Shown here: positions 41,558 through 49,984 of the stretch, one piece after another
How the letters are laid out: the number at the start of each line of letters is the position of its first letter
How positions within the stretch are numbered: position 1 is the stretch's first letter
The notes under the pieces: model-generated
What the model saw: the letters and a program-made list of their open reading frames with translations, nothing else
What the model was told of the DNA's origin: nothing
Databases searched by the model: none
NCBI GenBank assembly: GCA_036389395.1
Contig: DASVPY010000010.1
Span: 80,181-144,180, forward strand
Length of the DNA: 64,000 nt
Direction of reading: 5' to 3'
Source: QHXQ01 sp036389395
Lineage (GTDB): Bacteria > Acidobacteriota > Blastocatellia > Pyrinomonadales > Pyrinomonadaceae
Made by a program: the position numbers and the translations under genes

Positions 41558-41586
41558 TTTTAATACAAAATTCCCTTCGCTGTCAA
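41558..41586 (-). promoter_or_regulatory. Possible promoter for the second Oar-like receptor
   Basis: On the minus strand TTGACA (41586-41581) is followed after 17 bases by TTAAAA (41563-41558), in an AT-rich patch (TTTTTAATACAAAATT) that stands out in this GC-rich region. It lies about 190 bases upstream of the receptor start. The -10 is weak, and TATTAA at 15 bases spacing is an alternative. Confidence 0.4.
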
Positions 41587-41614
41587 TTATTTTTTCCGGG
41601 CCGCGCGGGCGCGC

Positions 41615-42124
41615 TCACTGCGGCGCGATGACGACGTAGCTGCGCCCGCTGTAGAGGCGCAGGCCGTCGGCGGCGGCGCGCATCATGAGCGGGCGCGGGC
41701 GGCGCAAGCCTCGCTCTTGTTCGACCGCCACGGTCAAGACCGTCCGCCCGCCCACGTCGAAGACGTTGAGCCGGCCGTCGTTCGTGAAGCCGAAGCCGTA
41801 CGCGCCCGTGGGCAGTTCGCCGGTCTGGACGCGGACGGGCGAGTCCGTGATCAGGAAGCCCTCGTAGGCCGCGCGCACGTCGGCCGAGTAGCCGGACGTG
41901 TCCACCAGCCCGGCGACGACGTAGCGGTTCGCGCCGAAGCGCGCGGCCGCCGAGTTGCGCGCCTGCGTCGGCGCGCTCTGCCCGGAGTAGTAGAAGCCGG
42001 GCGGCACGACGCGCGCGAGCTGCGCGCCCGCGAGGACGACCGGCGCGGTCTGCGCGACCGCGCCGACGAGCGGCACGGCGCACAAGGCGCAGCACAGGAA
42101 CAGGCTCAGGCGACTGTTTCTCAT
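41615..42124 (-). CDS. Secreted hypothetical protein
   Basis: The protein has 169 residues from ATG 42124, which fits an AGGAGG site; the ATG at 42127 touches that site, so it is less likely. The signal peptide ends at about residue 25 (VPLVGAVAQ). The body is beta-rich with GFYYSGQSAPTQARNSAAAR, YVVAGLVDTSGYSADVRAAY and FGFTNDGRLNVFDVGGRTVL. No family is recognised. It is read in the direction of the receptor and opposite to the CRTAC1 gene. Confidence 0.78.
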   Translation of the reverse strand: MRNSRLSLFLCCALCAVPLVGAVAQTAPVVLAGAQLARVVPPGFYYSGQSAPTQARNSAAARFGANRYVVAGLVDTSGYSADVRAAYEGFLITDSPVRVQTGELPTGAYGFGFTNDGRLNVFDVGGRTVLTVAVEQERGLRRPRPLMMRAAADGLRLYSGRSYVVIAPQ

Positions 42125-42230
42125 CATCCCTCCTTGGTGTCGGCTCTAGCGGGCGCGTCTGCGCACGCCGCGCTCGCACTCTACCTTGCGCCTGTTTGGC
42201 TGTAAAGTCCCATGTCGCGCGCGCCGCGCT

Positions 42231-42259
42231 TTGACAGGCAACTATCCGGTTTGTATTTT
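42231..42259 (+). promoter_or_regulatory. Sigma-70-like promoter for the CRTAC1 gene
   Basis: A perfect TTGACA at 42231-42236 and TATTTT at 42254-42259 are exactly 17 bases apart, about 80 bases before the start at 42339. The spacer region contains TTTG just before the -10, like the divergent candidate at 41558-41586. Confidence 0.65.
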
Positions 42260-42338
42260 GGATTCGCGCGCCCGCGCCGCAACGCTCCCCTGCTGCGCAA
42301 GGCGGGCCTTTAATCAGACCAGCGAGACTTTAAACCTG

Positions 42339-44186
42339 ATGTCGCATTCACAGACCTGCGCCCCGCGCGCGCGCCGCGTGCGCCGCCCCCTCGGCCTGTT
42401 CCTCCTCATCGCGCTCACCGCTTCGCTCCGCGCGCAGACGACTGCGCCGCAGCCGCCGCAGGGCATGGGCGGCAACGCCACGGGCGAGGCGCGCACCTAC
42501 ACCTCCAAGCGCACCGTCAACATCGTGGACGCCAAAGCGCCCGCCGTCTTCGAGGACGTGACGGCGAAGACGGCGCTCGCCGCCTTCCGCCACCGCGCCG
42601 GCACGCCCGTCAAAGACTACATCGTCGAAACGCCTTCGGGCGGCGTCGCCGTCTTCGACTACGACGGCGACACACGGCCCGACATCTACCTGCTCAACGG
42701 CTCGACCGTCGCCGCCATGCAGGGCAAGGAGCGCGCGCCGCGCGCCGCGCTCTACCGCAACCTCGGCAACTGGAAGTTCGAGGACGTGACGGAGAAGGCC
42801 GGCGTCGCCAACGAGCGCTGGGGCTTCGGCGTCGCCGCGGGCGACTACGACAACGACGGGCGCGCAGACCTCTACGTCTCCAACTACGGCACGTCGCGCC
42901 TCTACCACAACAACGGCGACGGCACGTTCACCGACGTGGCCGAAAAACTCGGCGTGGCGCGCAAAGGTTGGAGCACCGGCGCGACTTGGGGCGACTACGA
43001 CGGCGACGGCCGGCTCGATCTGTTCGTGCCCGGCTACGTCGCCTTCGACACCGCCAACCTGCCGCCGAGTCCTTCGGACGCGGGCAAGCCGGGCGGCGTC
43101 GCGCAGAACTTCTGCCAGTTCCGCGGCGTGCCCGTCATGTGCGGCCCGCGCGGCCTCAAAGGCGAGGGCGACACGCTCTATCATCAAAAGCCCGACGGCA
43201 CGTTTGAAGACGTGAGCGTCAAGACCGGCACGAACGACCCGCAGGGCTACTACGGCTTCTCGTCCGCCTTCGTCCACGCCAACGACGACGACCTGCTCGA
43301 CCTGATCGTCGTCAACGACTCGACGCCCAAGCAGCTCTATCTAAACCGAGGCGACGGCACGTTCGAGGAGGTCGGCTACGAGTCGGGCGTGGCCCTGAAC
43401 GAGAACGGGCGCGAGCAGGCGGGCATGGGTCTCGCGGTCGGCGACTACGACAACGACGGGCGCGTGGACTTCTACATCACGAACTTCTCCGACGACTCGA
43501 ACACGCTCTACCACAACGACGGCGAAGGCAACTTCACCGACGTGACCTTCCAGGCCGGGCACGGCGAAGTGACCATCCCCTTCCTCGGCTGGGGCACGAG
43601 CTTCCTCGACTACGACAACGACGGCTGGAAGGACGTGCTCGTCGTCAACGGCCACGTCTACCCGGTCGTGGACAATCACCCGTGGGGCACGAGCTGGGCC
43701 GAGCAGCCGCTGCTGTTCCGCAACCTCGCCAACGGCAAGTTCGAGCGCGTCGGCGCAGCGCCCGGCAGCGCCTTGGCGCAGGCCTGGCCCGCGCGCGGTC
43801 TCGCCGTCGCCGACCTCGACGGCGACGGCAAACTCGACGCCGTCGTCAACAACTGCGACGCCCCGCCCGTCGTCCTGCGCAACGTCACGCAGACGACGAA
43901 CCACTGGCTCATCCTGCGCCTCGTCGGCGACCCGGCCAAGAAAAGCCCGCGCGACGCGACCGGCGCAATCGTCTACGCCACCACCGGCAAGCTGCGCCAG
44001 CGCCTCGACCTCGTCAGCGGCGCGTCCTTCGCCTCGCAAAACGATCCCTGCCTACACCTCGGTCTCGGCCCCGCCACCAAGCTCGACAAAATCGAAGTCA
44101 AGTGGCCCGACGGCACGCTTGAGATCGTCAACGTCCCCGGCATTGATCGCGTCGTGACGATCACCGAAGGTAAGGGCGCGAAGTAA
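42339..44186 (+). CDS. CRTAC1-family protein with FG-GAP/VCBS repeats and ASPIC/UnbV domain
   Basis: The protein has 615 residues from ATG 42339; longer frames upstream run through the promoter. The signal peptide ends at LTASLRAQT. Six calcium-binding FG-GAP/VCBS-type loops are visible: DYDGDTRPDIY, DYDNDGRADLY, DYDGDGRLDLF, DYDNDGRVDFY, DYDNDGWKDVL and DLDGDGKLDAV, forming a beta-propeller. The C-terminus is an ASPIC/UnbV domain (SGASFASQNDPCLHLGLG, KIEVKWPDGTLEIVNVPG). These are secreted or surface proteins of unknown role, frequent in acidobacteria and planctomycetes and often near TPR proteins. Divergent to the receptor/cytochrome/TPR genes, it may belong to the same surface system. A terminator follows. 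Confidence 0.93.
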   Translation: MSHSQTCAPRARRVRRPLGLFLLIALTASLRAQTTAPQPPQGMGGNATGEARTYTSKRTVNIVDAKAPAVFEDVTAKTALAAFRHRAGTPVKDYIVETPSGGVAVFDYDGDTRPDIYLLNGSTVAAMQGKERAPRAALYRNLGNWKFEDVTEKAGVANERWGFGVAAGDYDNDGRADLYVSNYGTSRLYHNNGDGTFTDVAEKLGVARKGWSTGATWGDYDGDGRLDLFVPGYVAFDTANLPPSPSDAGKPGGVAQNFCQFRGVPVMCGPRGLKGEGDTLYHQKPDGTFEDVSVKTGTNDPQGYYGFSSAFVHANDDDLLDLIVVNDSTPKQLYLNRGDGTFEEVGYESGVALNENGREQAGMGLAVGDYDNDGRVDFYITNFSDDSNTLYHNDGEGNFTDVTFQAGHGEVTIPFLGWGTSFLDYDNDGWKDVLVVNGHVYPVVDNHPWGTSWAEQPLLFRNLANGKFERVGAAPGSALAQAWPARGLAVADLDGDGKLDAVVNNCDAPPVVLRNVTQTTNHWLILRLVGDPAKKSPRDATGAIVYATTGKLRQRLDLVSGASFASQNDPCLHLGLGPATKLDKIEVKWPDGTLEIVNVPGIDRVVTITEGKGAK

Positions 44187-44205
44187 GCGCCGCTGCAAGA
44201 TCGGA

Positions 44206-44246
44206 GGGCGCGCCGCGATGCAGGTTCGCGGCGCGCCCTTTTTCTT
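44206..44246 (+). terminator. Terminator after the CRTAC1 gene, probably two-way
   Basis: The 12-bp stem GGGCGCGCCGCG (44206-44217) pairs with CGCGGCGCGCCC (44227-44238) and is followed by TTTTTCTTTT. The convergent ROK gene ends 12 bases further on, so the hairpin may stop transcription from both sides. Confidence 0.85.
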
Positions 44247-44257
44247 TTACACTACCT

Positions 44258-45514
44258 TTACGCGGCCGTCGCGGAGGCGAACTTGCGGGCGAGGACGAGG
44301 CTGAGCGCGCCCATGAGGGTGGGCTGATCGCCGAGCGTGGAGGCGACGATGCGCGCCAGGGGGAGACCGCGGCGGATGCTGCGCTGGACGGGTTCGCCGA
44401 GGGCGTCGGCGACGAGCGGCCACGCGCGCGCGATGGGGCCGCCGACGACGACCGCTTCGGGGCTGAGGCCGACGATCAGGTTCGAGATGCCGATGCCGAG
44501 GAAGTGCGCCGTCTCGGTCAGCGCGTGGATGGCGTGCTGCTCGCCCGCGAGCGCACGATCCACCAGCCGGCTGACGGTGAACGTGGCCTCGTCGCGGTTG
44601 ACATTGAGTGTGTCGGCGCGCGGCGGCTGCGACGGCTCGTGCGCCTGCGGCTCGTGCGGCTGCGTCTTCTGGCGGTAGCGGGCGACGGCGGCGCGCCCCG
44701 AGGCGTGCGCCTCCCAGCAGTCGCGGTTGCCGCACGAGCAGGCGACGGGCCCGTCCGCCGCCACGATCATGTGCCCGAACTCGCCCGCCGCGCCGCGCTC
44801 GCCGCGATAAATCTGGCCGTCGAAGACGATCCCGGTGCCGATGCCGTCGGCCACTAAGACGAGGATGAAGTCGCGCGCCTCGCTGACCTCGGGCCGGCCG
44901 AACCACAGTTCGGCCAGCGCCGCCGCGTTCGCGTCGTTGTCTATGACGACGCTCAGGCGCGTCGCGCGGCGCACCTGCTCGACCACGTTCCAGTCGCGCC
45001 ACTTGAAGTAAGGGATGTAACTGGCGCGCCCGCGCGCCGGCTCGACCAGACCCGGCAGGCTGATGCCGACGCCCTCGACCGGCAGCGCGCCGGCCCGCTG
45101 CGCGATGCGGCGCACGCTCTCCACGATCAACTCGATCAACTGGTCGGGCGTCGCGCTGACCGCGAACTCCTCGCGTTCGAGCACGCGCCCCGCCAGGTCG
45201 CACGACGCGATGGTCGTGCACGACGGCGTCACGTCCACGCCGATGGCCATGCCGCCCGAGGCGCGCAGGCGCAGGAGCGTAGGCCGCCGGCCGCCCGTGG
45301 ACTCGCCCTCGCCGATCTCTTCGATCAGCCCCTCGGTCTTCAACTCTTCGACGATGGTCGAGATGGTGGAGCGTTGCAACTCGGTCTCGCGCGCGATCTC
45401 CGCGCGCGAGATCGGCTCGCGGTCGCGCACGTAGTTGAGCACGATCTGGCGGTTGATGTCGCGGATCGTGCTGGAACGGGCGGCCTGCGCCTTCTTCAGA
45501 TCAATGCGTCGCAT
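44258..45514 (-). CDS. ROK-family transcriptional repressor
   Basis: The protein has 418 residues. An N-terminal winged-helix DNA-binding domain (NYVRDREPISRAEIARETEL, TISTIVEELKTEGLIEEI) is followed by the ROK sugar-kinase-like domain with the phosphate site GVDVTPSCTT and the ROK zinc motif FGHMIVAADGP...CSCGNRDCWE. An insert rich in Gln, His and Pro (about 285-310) is not usual. ROK repressors bind sugars or their phosphates and control sugar genes; the alpha-glucan locus lies at 19.7-30.9 kb. The target here is not known. It is read toward the CRTAC1 gene. Confidence 0.92.
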   Translation of the reverse strand: MRRIDLKKAQAARSSTIRDINRQIVLNYVRDREPISRAEIARETELQRSTISTIVEELKTEGLIEEIGEGESTGGRRPTLLRLRASGGMAIGVDVTPSCTTIASCDLAGRVLEREEFAVSATPDQLIELIVESVRRIAQRAGALPVEGVGISLPGLVEPARGRASYIPYFKWRDWNVVEQVRRATRLSVVIDNDANAAALAELWFGRPEVSEARDFILVLVADGIGTGIVFDGQIYRGERGAAGEFGHMIVAADGPVACSCGNRDCWEAHASGRAAVARYRQKTQPHEPQAHEPSQPPRADTLNVNRDEATFTVSRLVDRALAGEQHAIHALTETAHFLGIGISNLIVGLSPEAVVVGGPIARAWPLVADALGEPVQRSIRRGLPLARIVASTLGDQPTLMGALSLVLARKFASATAA

Positions 45515-45786
45515 CGGTGAACCCAGTCAGGGGCCGTCAGCCTGCCGTTGCGGCCCGCGCGCGGTGAGGGGCGCGTCATCGGCGGCTTCCCTCTTGTAGA
45601 GCCTCGCCCCGGCCAAGTCAACCCTTTTCTGAGTGGCGGGCTGAGCGGGGTTGTTTTCTCTGCCGCGCGCACTCGGCGGAACCGCGCCCGTCGGGGCGGC
45701 GTGTGAGCGTAGGAAGATTTTTCTCAACACCTGCGCGGCGCGCGCGGTAGTAGTAAGTGTGACGAGCGCCGCCGAGGAGCGAACGG

Positions 45787-46446
45787 ATGACGGGTGAGCT
45801 GGCCCAGCTTTGTCTGATGACGGACGCGCACGCGCGCGCCGCCGCCGAGCGCACTGACCAGGCCGGCCTCGCGCCGCTCATCGCGCGCGCACGCACCGGG
45901 GACGCGGGCGCGTTCGAGGAGTTGATGATCTGCACGCAGCACAAAGTAGTGGCGACCGCCTGGCGTCTGCTCGGCGACCGCGAGGACGCGCGCGACGCGG
46001 CGCAGGAAGTCTACCTGCGCGTCTTCAAATACCTCGCGCGCTACGACCCGGCGCAGGACTTCCACGGCTGGCTCTACCGCATCACCCTGAACGTCTGCCG
46101 CGACGCCGCGCGGCGGCGCGTGCGCGCGCACGCCGGCAGCGAGTGGTTCACCGCGCCGGAGCGCGAGCGCGAGCCGGCCGCCGCCAGGCCGGGCGCGCAC
46201 GCCGACGCCGAAGCCGCGACGCTCTTCGCGCAGCAGCGCGCGCTCGTCGCCCAGGCACTTCAGACCTTGCCGGCGAAGGAGCGCGCCGCGCTCGTCCTGC
46301 GCGACCTCGAAGGGCTTTCGACCGAAGAGGTGGCGAGCCTCCTGCGCTCGCGCCCCGTCACCGTGCGCTCGCAGATCAGCTCAGCGCGCGCCAAGATCAA
46401 ACGCTACTGCGACCGCCTGTTGCAGAAAGGGGGGCGGCATGATTGA
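45787..46446 (+). CDS. ECF-type RNA polymerase sigma-70 factor
   Basis: The protein has 219 residues from ATG 45787, which has GAGGAG 8 bases upstream. Region 2 is visible (AFEELMICTQHKVVATAWRL, then DARDAAQEVYLRVFKYLARY with FHGWLYRITLNVCRD) and region 4 (ALQTLPAKERAALVLRDLEG, LSTEEVASLLRSRPVTVRSQ). There is no region 3 or 1.1, typical of ECF factors. It overlaps the downstream anti-sigma gene by 8 bases, so the two are translationally coupled. The upstream gap 45515-45786 would hold the divergent promoters; no hairpin repeat is there. Confidence 0.94.
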   Translation: MTGELAQLCLMTDAHARAAAERTDQAGLAPLIARARTGDAGAFEELMICTQHKVVATAWRLLGDREDARDAAQEVYLRVFKYLARYDPAQDFHGWLYRITLNVCRDAARRRVRAHAGSEWFTAPEREREPAAARPGAHADAEAATLFAQQRALVAQALQTLPAKERAALVLRDLEGLSTEEVASLLRSRPVTVRSQISSARAKIKRYCDRLLQKGGRHD

Positions 46447-47401
46447 ACGTCTGACACGGCGTCTGACACAGTGGCGCGCGGCCCTGCGCCGCGACCGGAC
46501 GGCGCTCGACTGCACGCGCGCCCTTGAGCTGCTCCCGCTGCACGCGGCCGGCGATCTGCGAACGGACGCGGCGCAACGCGTCGCGCAACACCTCGCCGCC
46601 TGCGCGCGCTGCCGCGCCGAGGCGGACGCTTACGCAGCGAGCCGCGCTTGGCTCACCGAGGGCGCGCAGGTCTTGTTTGAAGACGAGTTCTACGACGGGC
46701 TGCGGGCCGAAGTGCTGCGCCAGATCGCGCGCGACCAGCGCCCCGCGCCGCCGCAACGCGCGCCGCTCTTCGCGCCACTCTTCGCGCCCACGGGCCGCCG
46801 CGCGCCGGCTTATGTGCTCGCCTCGGTCGCGCTCGTCGTGTTAGTCGGCGCGGTCGTTTGGCTTGCGCGCGCGCGGCACGACGGCACAACGCCGCAGTCA
46901 GTCGCGGAGGTCAACGAGCCGACGCCCGCCGCCGTGCCCGCGTCGCCCGGCGTGACGCCGCAAACTCCGTCGCCGACACAGATCAAGCCCGACGATAATC
47001 AGAACGACCCGCGCACGGGCGTCGTCGCCACCGCCGACCAGTTGGCGCAACGACAACGCGCATCGAGCCGGCCTTTCATCAAGCCGGAGCGCGTCTTGGC
47101 GAACACGCCGCGGCCGCGCGGCGCGGCCGCCGACAACGCAAACGCCGCGTCTGCCGCTAACGTGTCCGCCGCGAATGCCAGTAACGCGGCCGTCGTCGCC
47201 GCCGGCAACACGACTGCGGCGAGTGCCGGCAACTCGTCCGTCGCGGCGCGCGCTCCGGGCGCGCAGGACGCAACTCCGCCCGCGCCGCGCGTCGAGATCG
47301 CGCGCATCGAGTTTCAAACGGCCGATCCGAACATACGCATCATCTGGCTCGCGCCCGCGCCCGACGCGGCGGACGCGCGCACCGAACCCAACCGACAGTA
47401 G
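46439..47401 (+). CDS. Membrane anti-sigma factor with zinc-finger motif
   Basis: The protein has 320 residues. The N-terminus has the ZAS-type motif LPLHAAGDLRTDAAQ...QHLAACARCRAE (H-x3-C-x2-C), which binds the ECF sigma. A single membrane helix (YVLASVALVVLVGAVVWL) is near residue 130. The periplasmic part is long, low-complexity and Ala/Asn-rich (ANAASAANVSAANASNAAVV), an unusual sensor region. The start overlaps the sigma gene by 8 bases. The third gene of the operon is secretin-like. The signal that releases the sigma factor is unknown. Confidence 0.9.
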   Translation: MIERLTRRLTQWRAALRRDRTALDCTRALELLPLHAAGDLRTDAAQRVAQHLAACARCRAEADAYAASRAWLTEGAQVLFEDEFYDGLRAEVLRQIARDQRPAPPQRAPLFAPLFAPTGRRAPAYVLASVALVVLVGAVVWLARARHDGTTPQSVAEVNEPTPAAVPASPGVTPQTPSPTQIKPDDNQNDPRTGVVATADQLAQRQRASSRPFIKPERVLANTPRPRGAAADNANAASAANVSAANASNAAVVAAGNTTAASAGNSSVAARAPGAQDATPPAPRVEIARIEFQTADPNIRIIWLAPAPDAADARTEPNRQ

Positions 47402-47413
47402 GAGGCAATCATC

Positions 47414-48202
47414 ATGTTCGCACGCACCTTTAAACTGGCGCTCGCCGTCTGCGCGCTCGCCGCCGCCTGCGCCGCGCCCGCCGCCGCGCAGCAGAAGCCG
47501 GCCGAGAACGGCGAGGTCTTCGCCGACACCAACGCCTTCAAGAACCGCGTCTTCGAGATCAAGTACCGCGACCCGAACAGCCTGCTCCAGGTCGTCCGGC
47601 TGCTCGGCAGCGGCTTGCGCGGCGCGTCCATGGACGCCAACCGCAACTTCAAGACGATCACCGTGCGCGACCTGCCGGAGAACATCGCGGCGGTCGAGGA
47701 CGCGCTCAAGCGGCTCGACACGCCCGAGGCAGCGCGCCCCGAAGTCGAGCTGCACATGCACGTGCTCATCGCGGGCGTAGAGGGCGGCGCGCCCGTGCCC
47801 GCCGAGCTGCGCGACGTGTTGGGGCAGTTGCAGACCACGCTCAACTTCAAGAGCTATTACCTGCTGACCTCGATCATCCAGCGCGCCAAGGAGCAGCCCT
47901 TCAGCCCCGGCTTCCTACAGGGCGAAGGCGTGGCGACCCTCGCGCTGCCGAACGTGCCCGGCGGGCGTGACTTCCGCTACGTCTACAACGCCAATTCGCT
48001 GACGCTCAGCGCGAACCCCGGCGGCGCGACCGTGGTGCAACTCGGCAGCCTCGACTTCCAACTCGCCGGCGGCAGCGAACTCGGCTCGGCGCACATCCGC
48101 AGCGACGTGGGCGTGCGCGAGGGCGAGAAGGTCGTCGTCGGCACGGCGGGGCTGAAAGACAAGGCGCTCATCCTCGTCGTCACGGCGAAGCTGTTGAAGT
48201 GA
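47414..48202 (+). CDS. Secreted protein with secretin N-domain-like (NolW/STN) fold
   Basis: The protein has 262 residues with GGAGG 8 bases before the ATG and a signal peptide ending CAAPAAAQQ. Residues about 40-110 (KNRVFEIKYRDPNSLLQVVR, NRNFKTITVRDLPENIAAVE, DALKRLDTPE) have the alternate beta-alpha pattern of secretin N domains (NolW/STN type). The following part (VELHMHVLIAGVEGG, LSANPGGATVVQLGSLDFQL) resembles the start of a secretin pore but is too short to be a full one. It follows the sigma/anti-sigma genes by 12 bases, so it is probably the output or sensor of this operon. A pilus or secretion role is only inferred. Confidence 0.82.
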   Translation: MFARTFKLALAVCALAAACAAPAAAQQKPAENGEVFADTNAFKNRVFEIKYRDPNSLLQVVRLLGSGLRGASMDANRNFKTITVRDLPENIAAVEDALKRLDTPEAARPEVELHMHVLIAGVEGGAPVPAELRDVLGQLQTTLNFKSYYLLTSIIQRAKEQPFSPGFLQGEGVATLALPNVPGGRDFRYVYNANSLTLSANPGGATVVQLGSLDFQLAGGSELGSAHIRSDVGVREGEKVVVGTAGLKDKALILVVTAKLLK

Positions 48203-48322
48203 GTTCAAAGTTCAACGTTCAAGGTTCAAGGTTCAAAGTTAAGCCCAAGACGAAGGCCCGAGGTTTAAGCGACCTCGGGCCTTCGTCTCTGAACCTTGAA
48301 CGTTGAACCTTGAACTTTGAAC
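48203..48322. repeat. Heptamer hairpin repeat, GTTCAAG family, copy 2, with embedded terminator
   Basis: The left arm (48203-48240) has GTTCAAAGTTCAACGTTCAA and more units; the right arm (48291-48321) has the complement. Between them is a perfect 16-bp stem GACGAAGGCCCGAGGT (48249-48264) with ACCTCGGGCCTTCGTC (48272-48287), loop TTAAGCG. It separates two convergent genes, so it probably ends transcription from both. Confidence 0.85.
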
Positions 48323-48979
48323 CTACTGCAAAATCGGATGGCCGCCGCCGCGCGAGTGGTCGGCGGTCTGGCTGAAGAGGCGGCGGTCGTTGTGGTAGAG
48401 GACGAGGTGTTCGCCCTCGTAGCGGACGACGTTGGCCATGCGCTGGAAGTCGCGTTCGTGCTCGGCGATGACGAGCGCGGGCGGCTCCATCGAGAAGGTC
48501 ATGCCGGCGGCGTAGATGTAGCCGCCCTGATCGTAGACGCTGCCGGCGTAGCCCGGCGCGACGTAGGCCACGTCGGGCGAGTACGCGCCCGCGCTGTCGC
48601 GCGTGCGATCCGCGCGCGCGATGAAGACGGTGTAGTCGGCGTAGTTGAGGCGCGCGCCGTAGCCGTGCCGGCGCGCGACGGCGAACAGTTCCGACAGCCC
48701 GTCGTCCACGGCCCGCAGCCACTCTGCGCGCGGGCGCGAGACCGTCACGACGCGCGCGCCGCGCGGCGTCGTCGCCGTGAAGCGAAACCTGTCGCCCGTG
48801 TACTGCTCCGCCTGCGCGACGAGACGGCGGTTCACCATCACTTGCGCCGCCGCCGGCCACGCCGACAGCCCCGCCAGCAACACGGCGCACGCGCCGAACG
48901 CGAACACGCGGGCCAGGAAGGCACGGCGCGCGCCGCCCGCCTTCGTCTCCGTCGTCTGGGTTCTCTCTGCCTGCTTCAT
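48323..48979 (-). CDS. Secreted hypothetical protein
   Basis: The protein has 218 residues with a signal peptide (about 22-45, ending WPAAAQVM). The body begins VNRRLVAQAEQYTGDRFRFT and contains YGARLNYADYTVFIARADRT and EHERDFQRMANVVRYEGEHL, with a His/Glu-rich end, but I cannot place it in a known family. It could be a metal-dependent enzyme, although no HExxH motif is present. It is convergent with the secretin-like gene across the hairpin and is the first gene of the minus-strand stretch beyond 48.3 kb. Confidence 0.75.
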   Translation of the reverse strand: MKQAERTQTTETKAGGARRAFLARVFAFGACAVLLAGLSAWPAAAQVMVNRRLVAQAEQYTGDRFRFTATTPRGARVVTVSRPRAEWLRAVDDGLSELFAVARRHGYGARLNYADYTVFIARADRTRDSAGAYSPDVAYVAPGYAGSVYDQGGYIYAAGMTFSMEPPALVIAEHERDFQRMANVVRYEGEHLVLYHNDRRLFSQTADHSRGGGHPILQ

Positions 48980-49168
48980 ACTCGCCTACCCACTGCCCCT
49001 TGAAAATGTCTGATGCCCGCCCGGAGACGCAGGCCCGTTGGCTTGCGCGTCTCCGAGGGGGCATCGAGTTGTCGTCCGCGCCGGTCGGGCCGGACGGGTT
49101 GAAGGTGTGCCGGGCGGCTCGTTGGCGTCGGCCGCGCGCGCCTGCGGGGCGGCGGGCGGCGCGACCGG

Positions 49169-49381
49169 TTAGTCCGGTCGCCGCCGGTTGTCGTTGCCTT
49201 CCTTGGGCCTGTTGTTGTCGTTGCGCGGCTGCTCGCGCTTCGGCTCCTTGTCCCGCTTCTCGATGACCACCGGCTCCTTGGGCGGCGGGTCGCGCTTCTG
49301 GTCGCGCTGGTCGGCGAGCGCGCCGGTGGCGAGCACGCCGAGCATCAGGGCCGAAGTCAAAATGCGCTGCAAGTCTTTCAT
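49169..49381 (-). CDS. Small secreted charged protein
   Basis: From ATG 49381 the protein has 70 residues: signal peptide MKDLQRILTSALMLGVLATG (ending ALADQ), then a very basic, Lys/Arg/Asp/Asn/Pro-rich tail (KRDKEPKREQPRNDNNRPKE). The mature part is low-complexity and probably disordered. The start is chosen for the signal peptide and a weak AAAGAG site; a longer frame to 49408 lacks one. Function unknown; it could be a nucleic-acid- or polyanion-binding peptide. Confidence 0.6.
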   Translation of the reverse strand: MKDLQRILTSALMLGVLATGALADQRDQKRDPPPKEPVVIEKRDKEPKREQPRNDNNRPKEGNDNRRRPD

Positions 49382-49700
49382 CACCACTGCTCTTTCCAGC
49401 CTCCTCATGTGCGTTTCAAGCGACGCGCGTGGGAGGGAGAGAGGAGAGACGCACGACCGTCTCGCCAAGACTGTTGAGCAAGCGGGATGCCACGGACGCC
49501 GCCGCGGCAACCCAAGGCTTTACGCCACACAGTTTACCGCACCGCCCCGTTTGCCGCACGCTTTCCGGCGCACCCGCACGATACGGTGCAAGTGCCGACC
49601 ACGCCGGCAACGAGACGCCGCCCGCGCCCCGGCGGCAAGGTCGAATGCGACGCGGAAACGAACCAGCGCCTCTCTGAGATGAAAAAATCTACCACGGAGC

Positions 49701-49914
49701 CGCAACGGCCTACCTCGAAAACGGAAAATTCCGTTCTTGAGGTAGGCCGTTGCGATTAAATATCGGGGATTTCCGTTTCCGAGGTAGGCTGACGAGGTTC
49801 AGGAACGGAAAATTCCGTTCTGGGATCGGAACTTTCCGTTTCCGAGGTAGGCCGATGGGGTTCAGGAACGGAATTTTCCGATATTTAATCGCAACGGCCT
49901 ACCTCAAGAACGGA
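49701..49914. repeat. Compound palindromic repeat cluster with a 63-bp direct repeat
   Basis: A hairpin at 49701-49754 (arms CGCAACGGCCTACCTC with GAGGTAGGCCGTTGCG) is followed by two units of a 63-bp direct repeat starting at 49771 and 49834 (TTCCGTTTCCGAGGTAGG...GGTTCAGGAACGGAA). The 14-bp palindrome ACGGAAAATTCCGT occurs at 49721 and 49805 and in altered form at 49869. CGATTAAATATCGG (49753) pairs with CCGATATTTAATCG (49878). GAGGTAGG/CCTACCTC recurs five times. The rest of the 49382-50149 gap, apart from the hairpin at 49985-50130, shows nothing recognisable. Confidence 0.8.
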
Positions 49915-49984
49915 TTGGCCCACCTCGAAGACGGGAAAAACCCAGTTTCGGCGGGCAATTTGCCGACCCGGAGCGCGGCGGTCG

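Noticed and set aside
42186..42338. Extended start of the CRTAC1 gene at 42186
   Set aside because: It would run through the consensus promoter at 42231-42259; the signal peptide begins at 42339.
49701..49914. CRISPR array
   Set aside because: Repeats are inverted and of unequal spacing, with no spacers and no cas genes; the heptamer hairpins are also not CRISPR-like.
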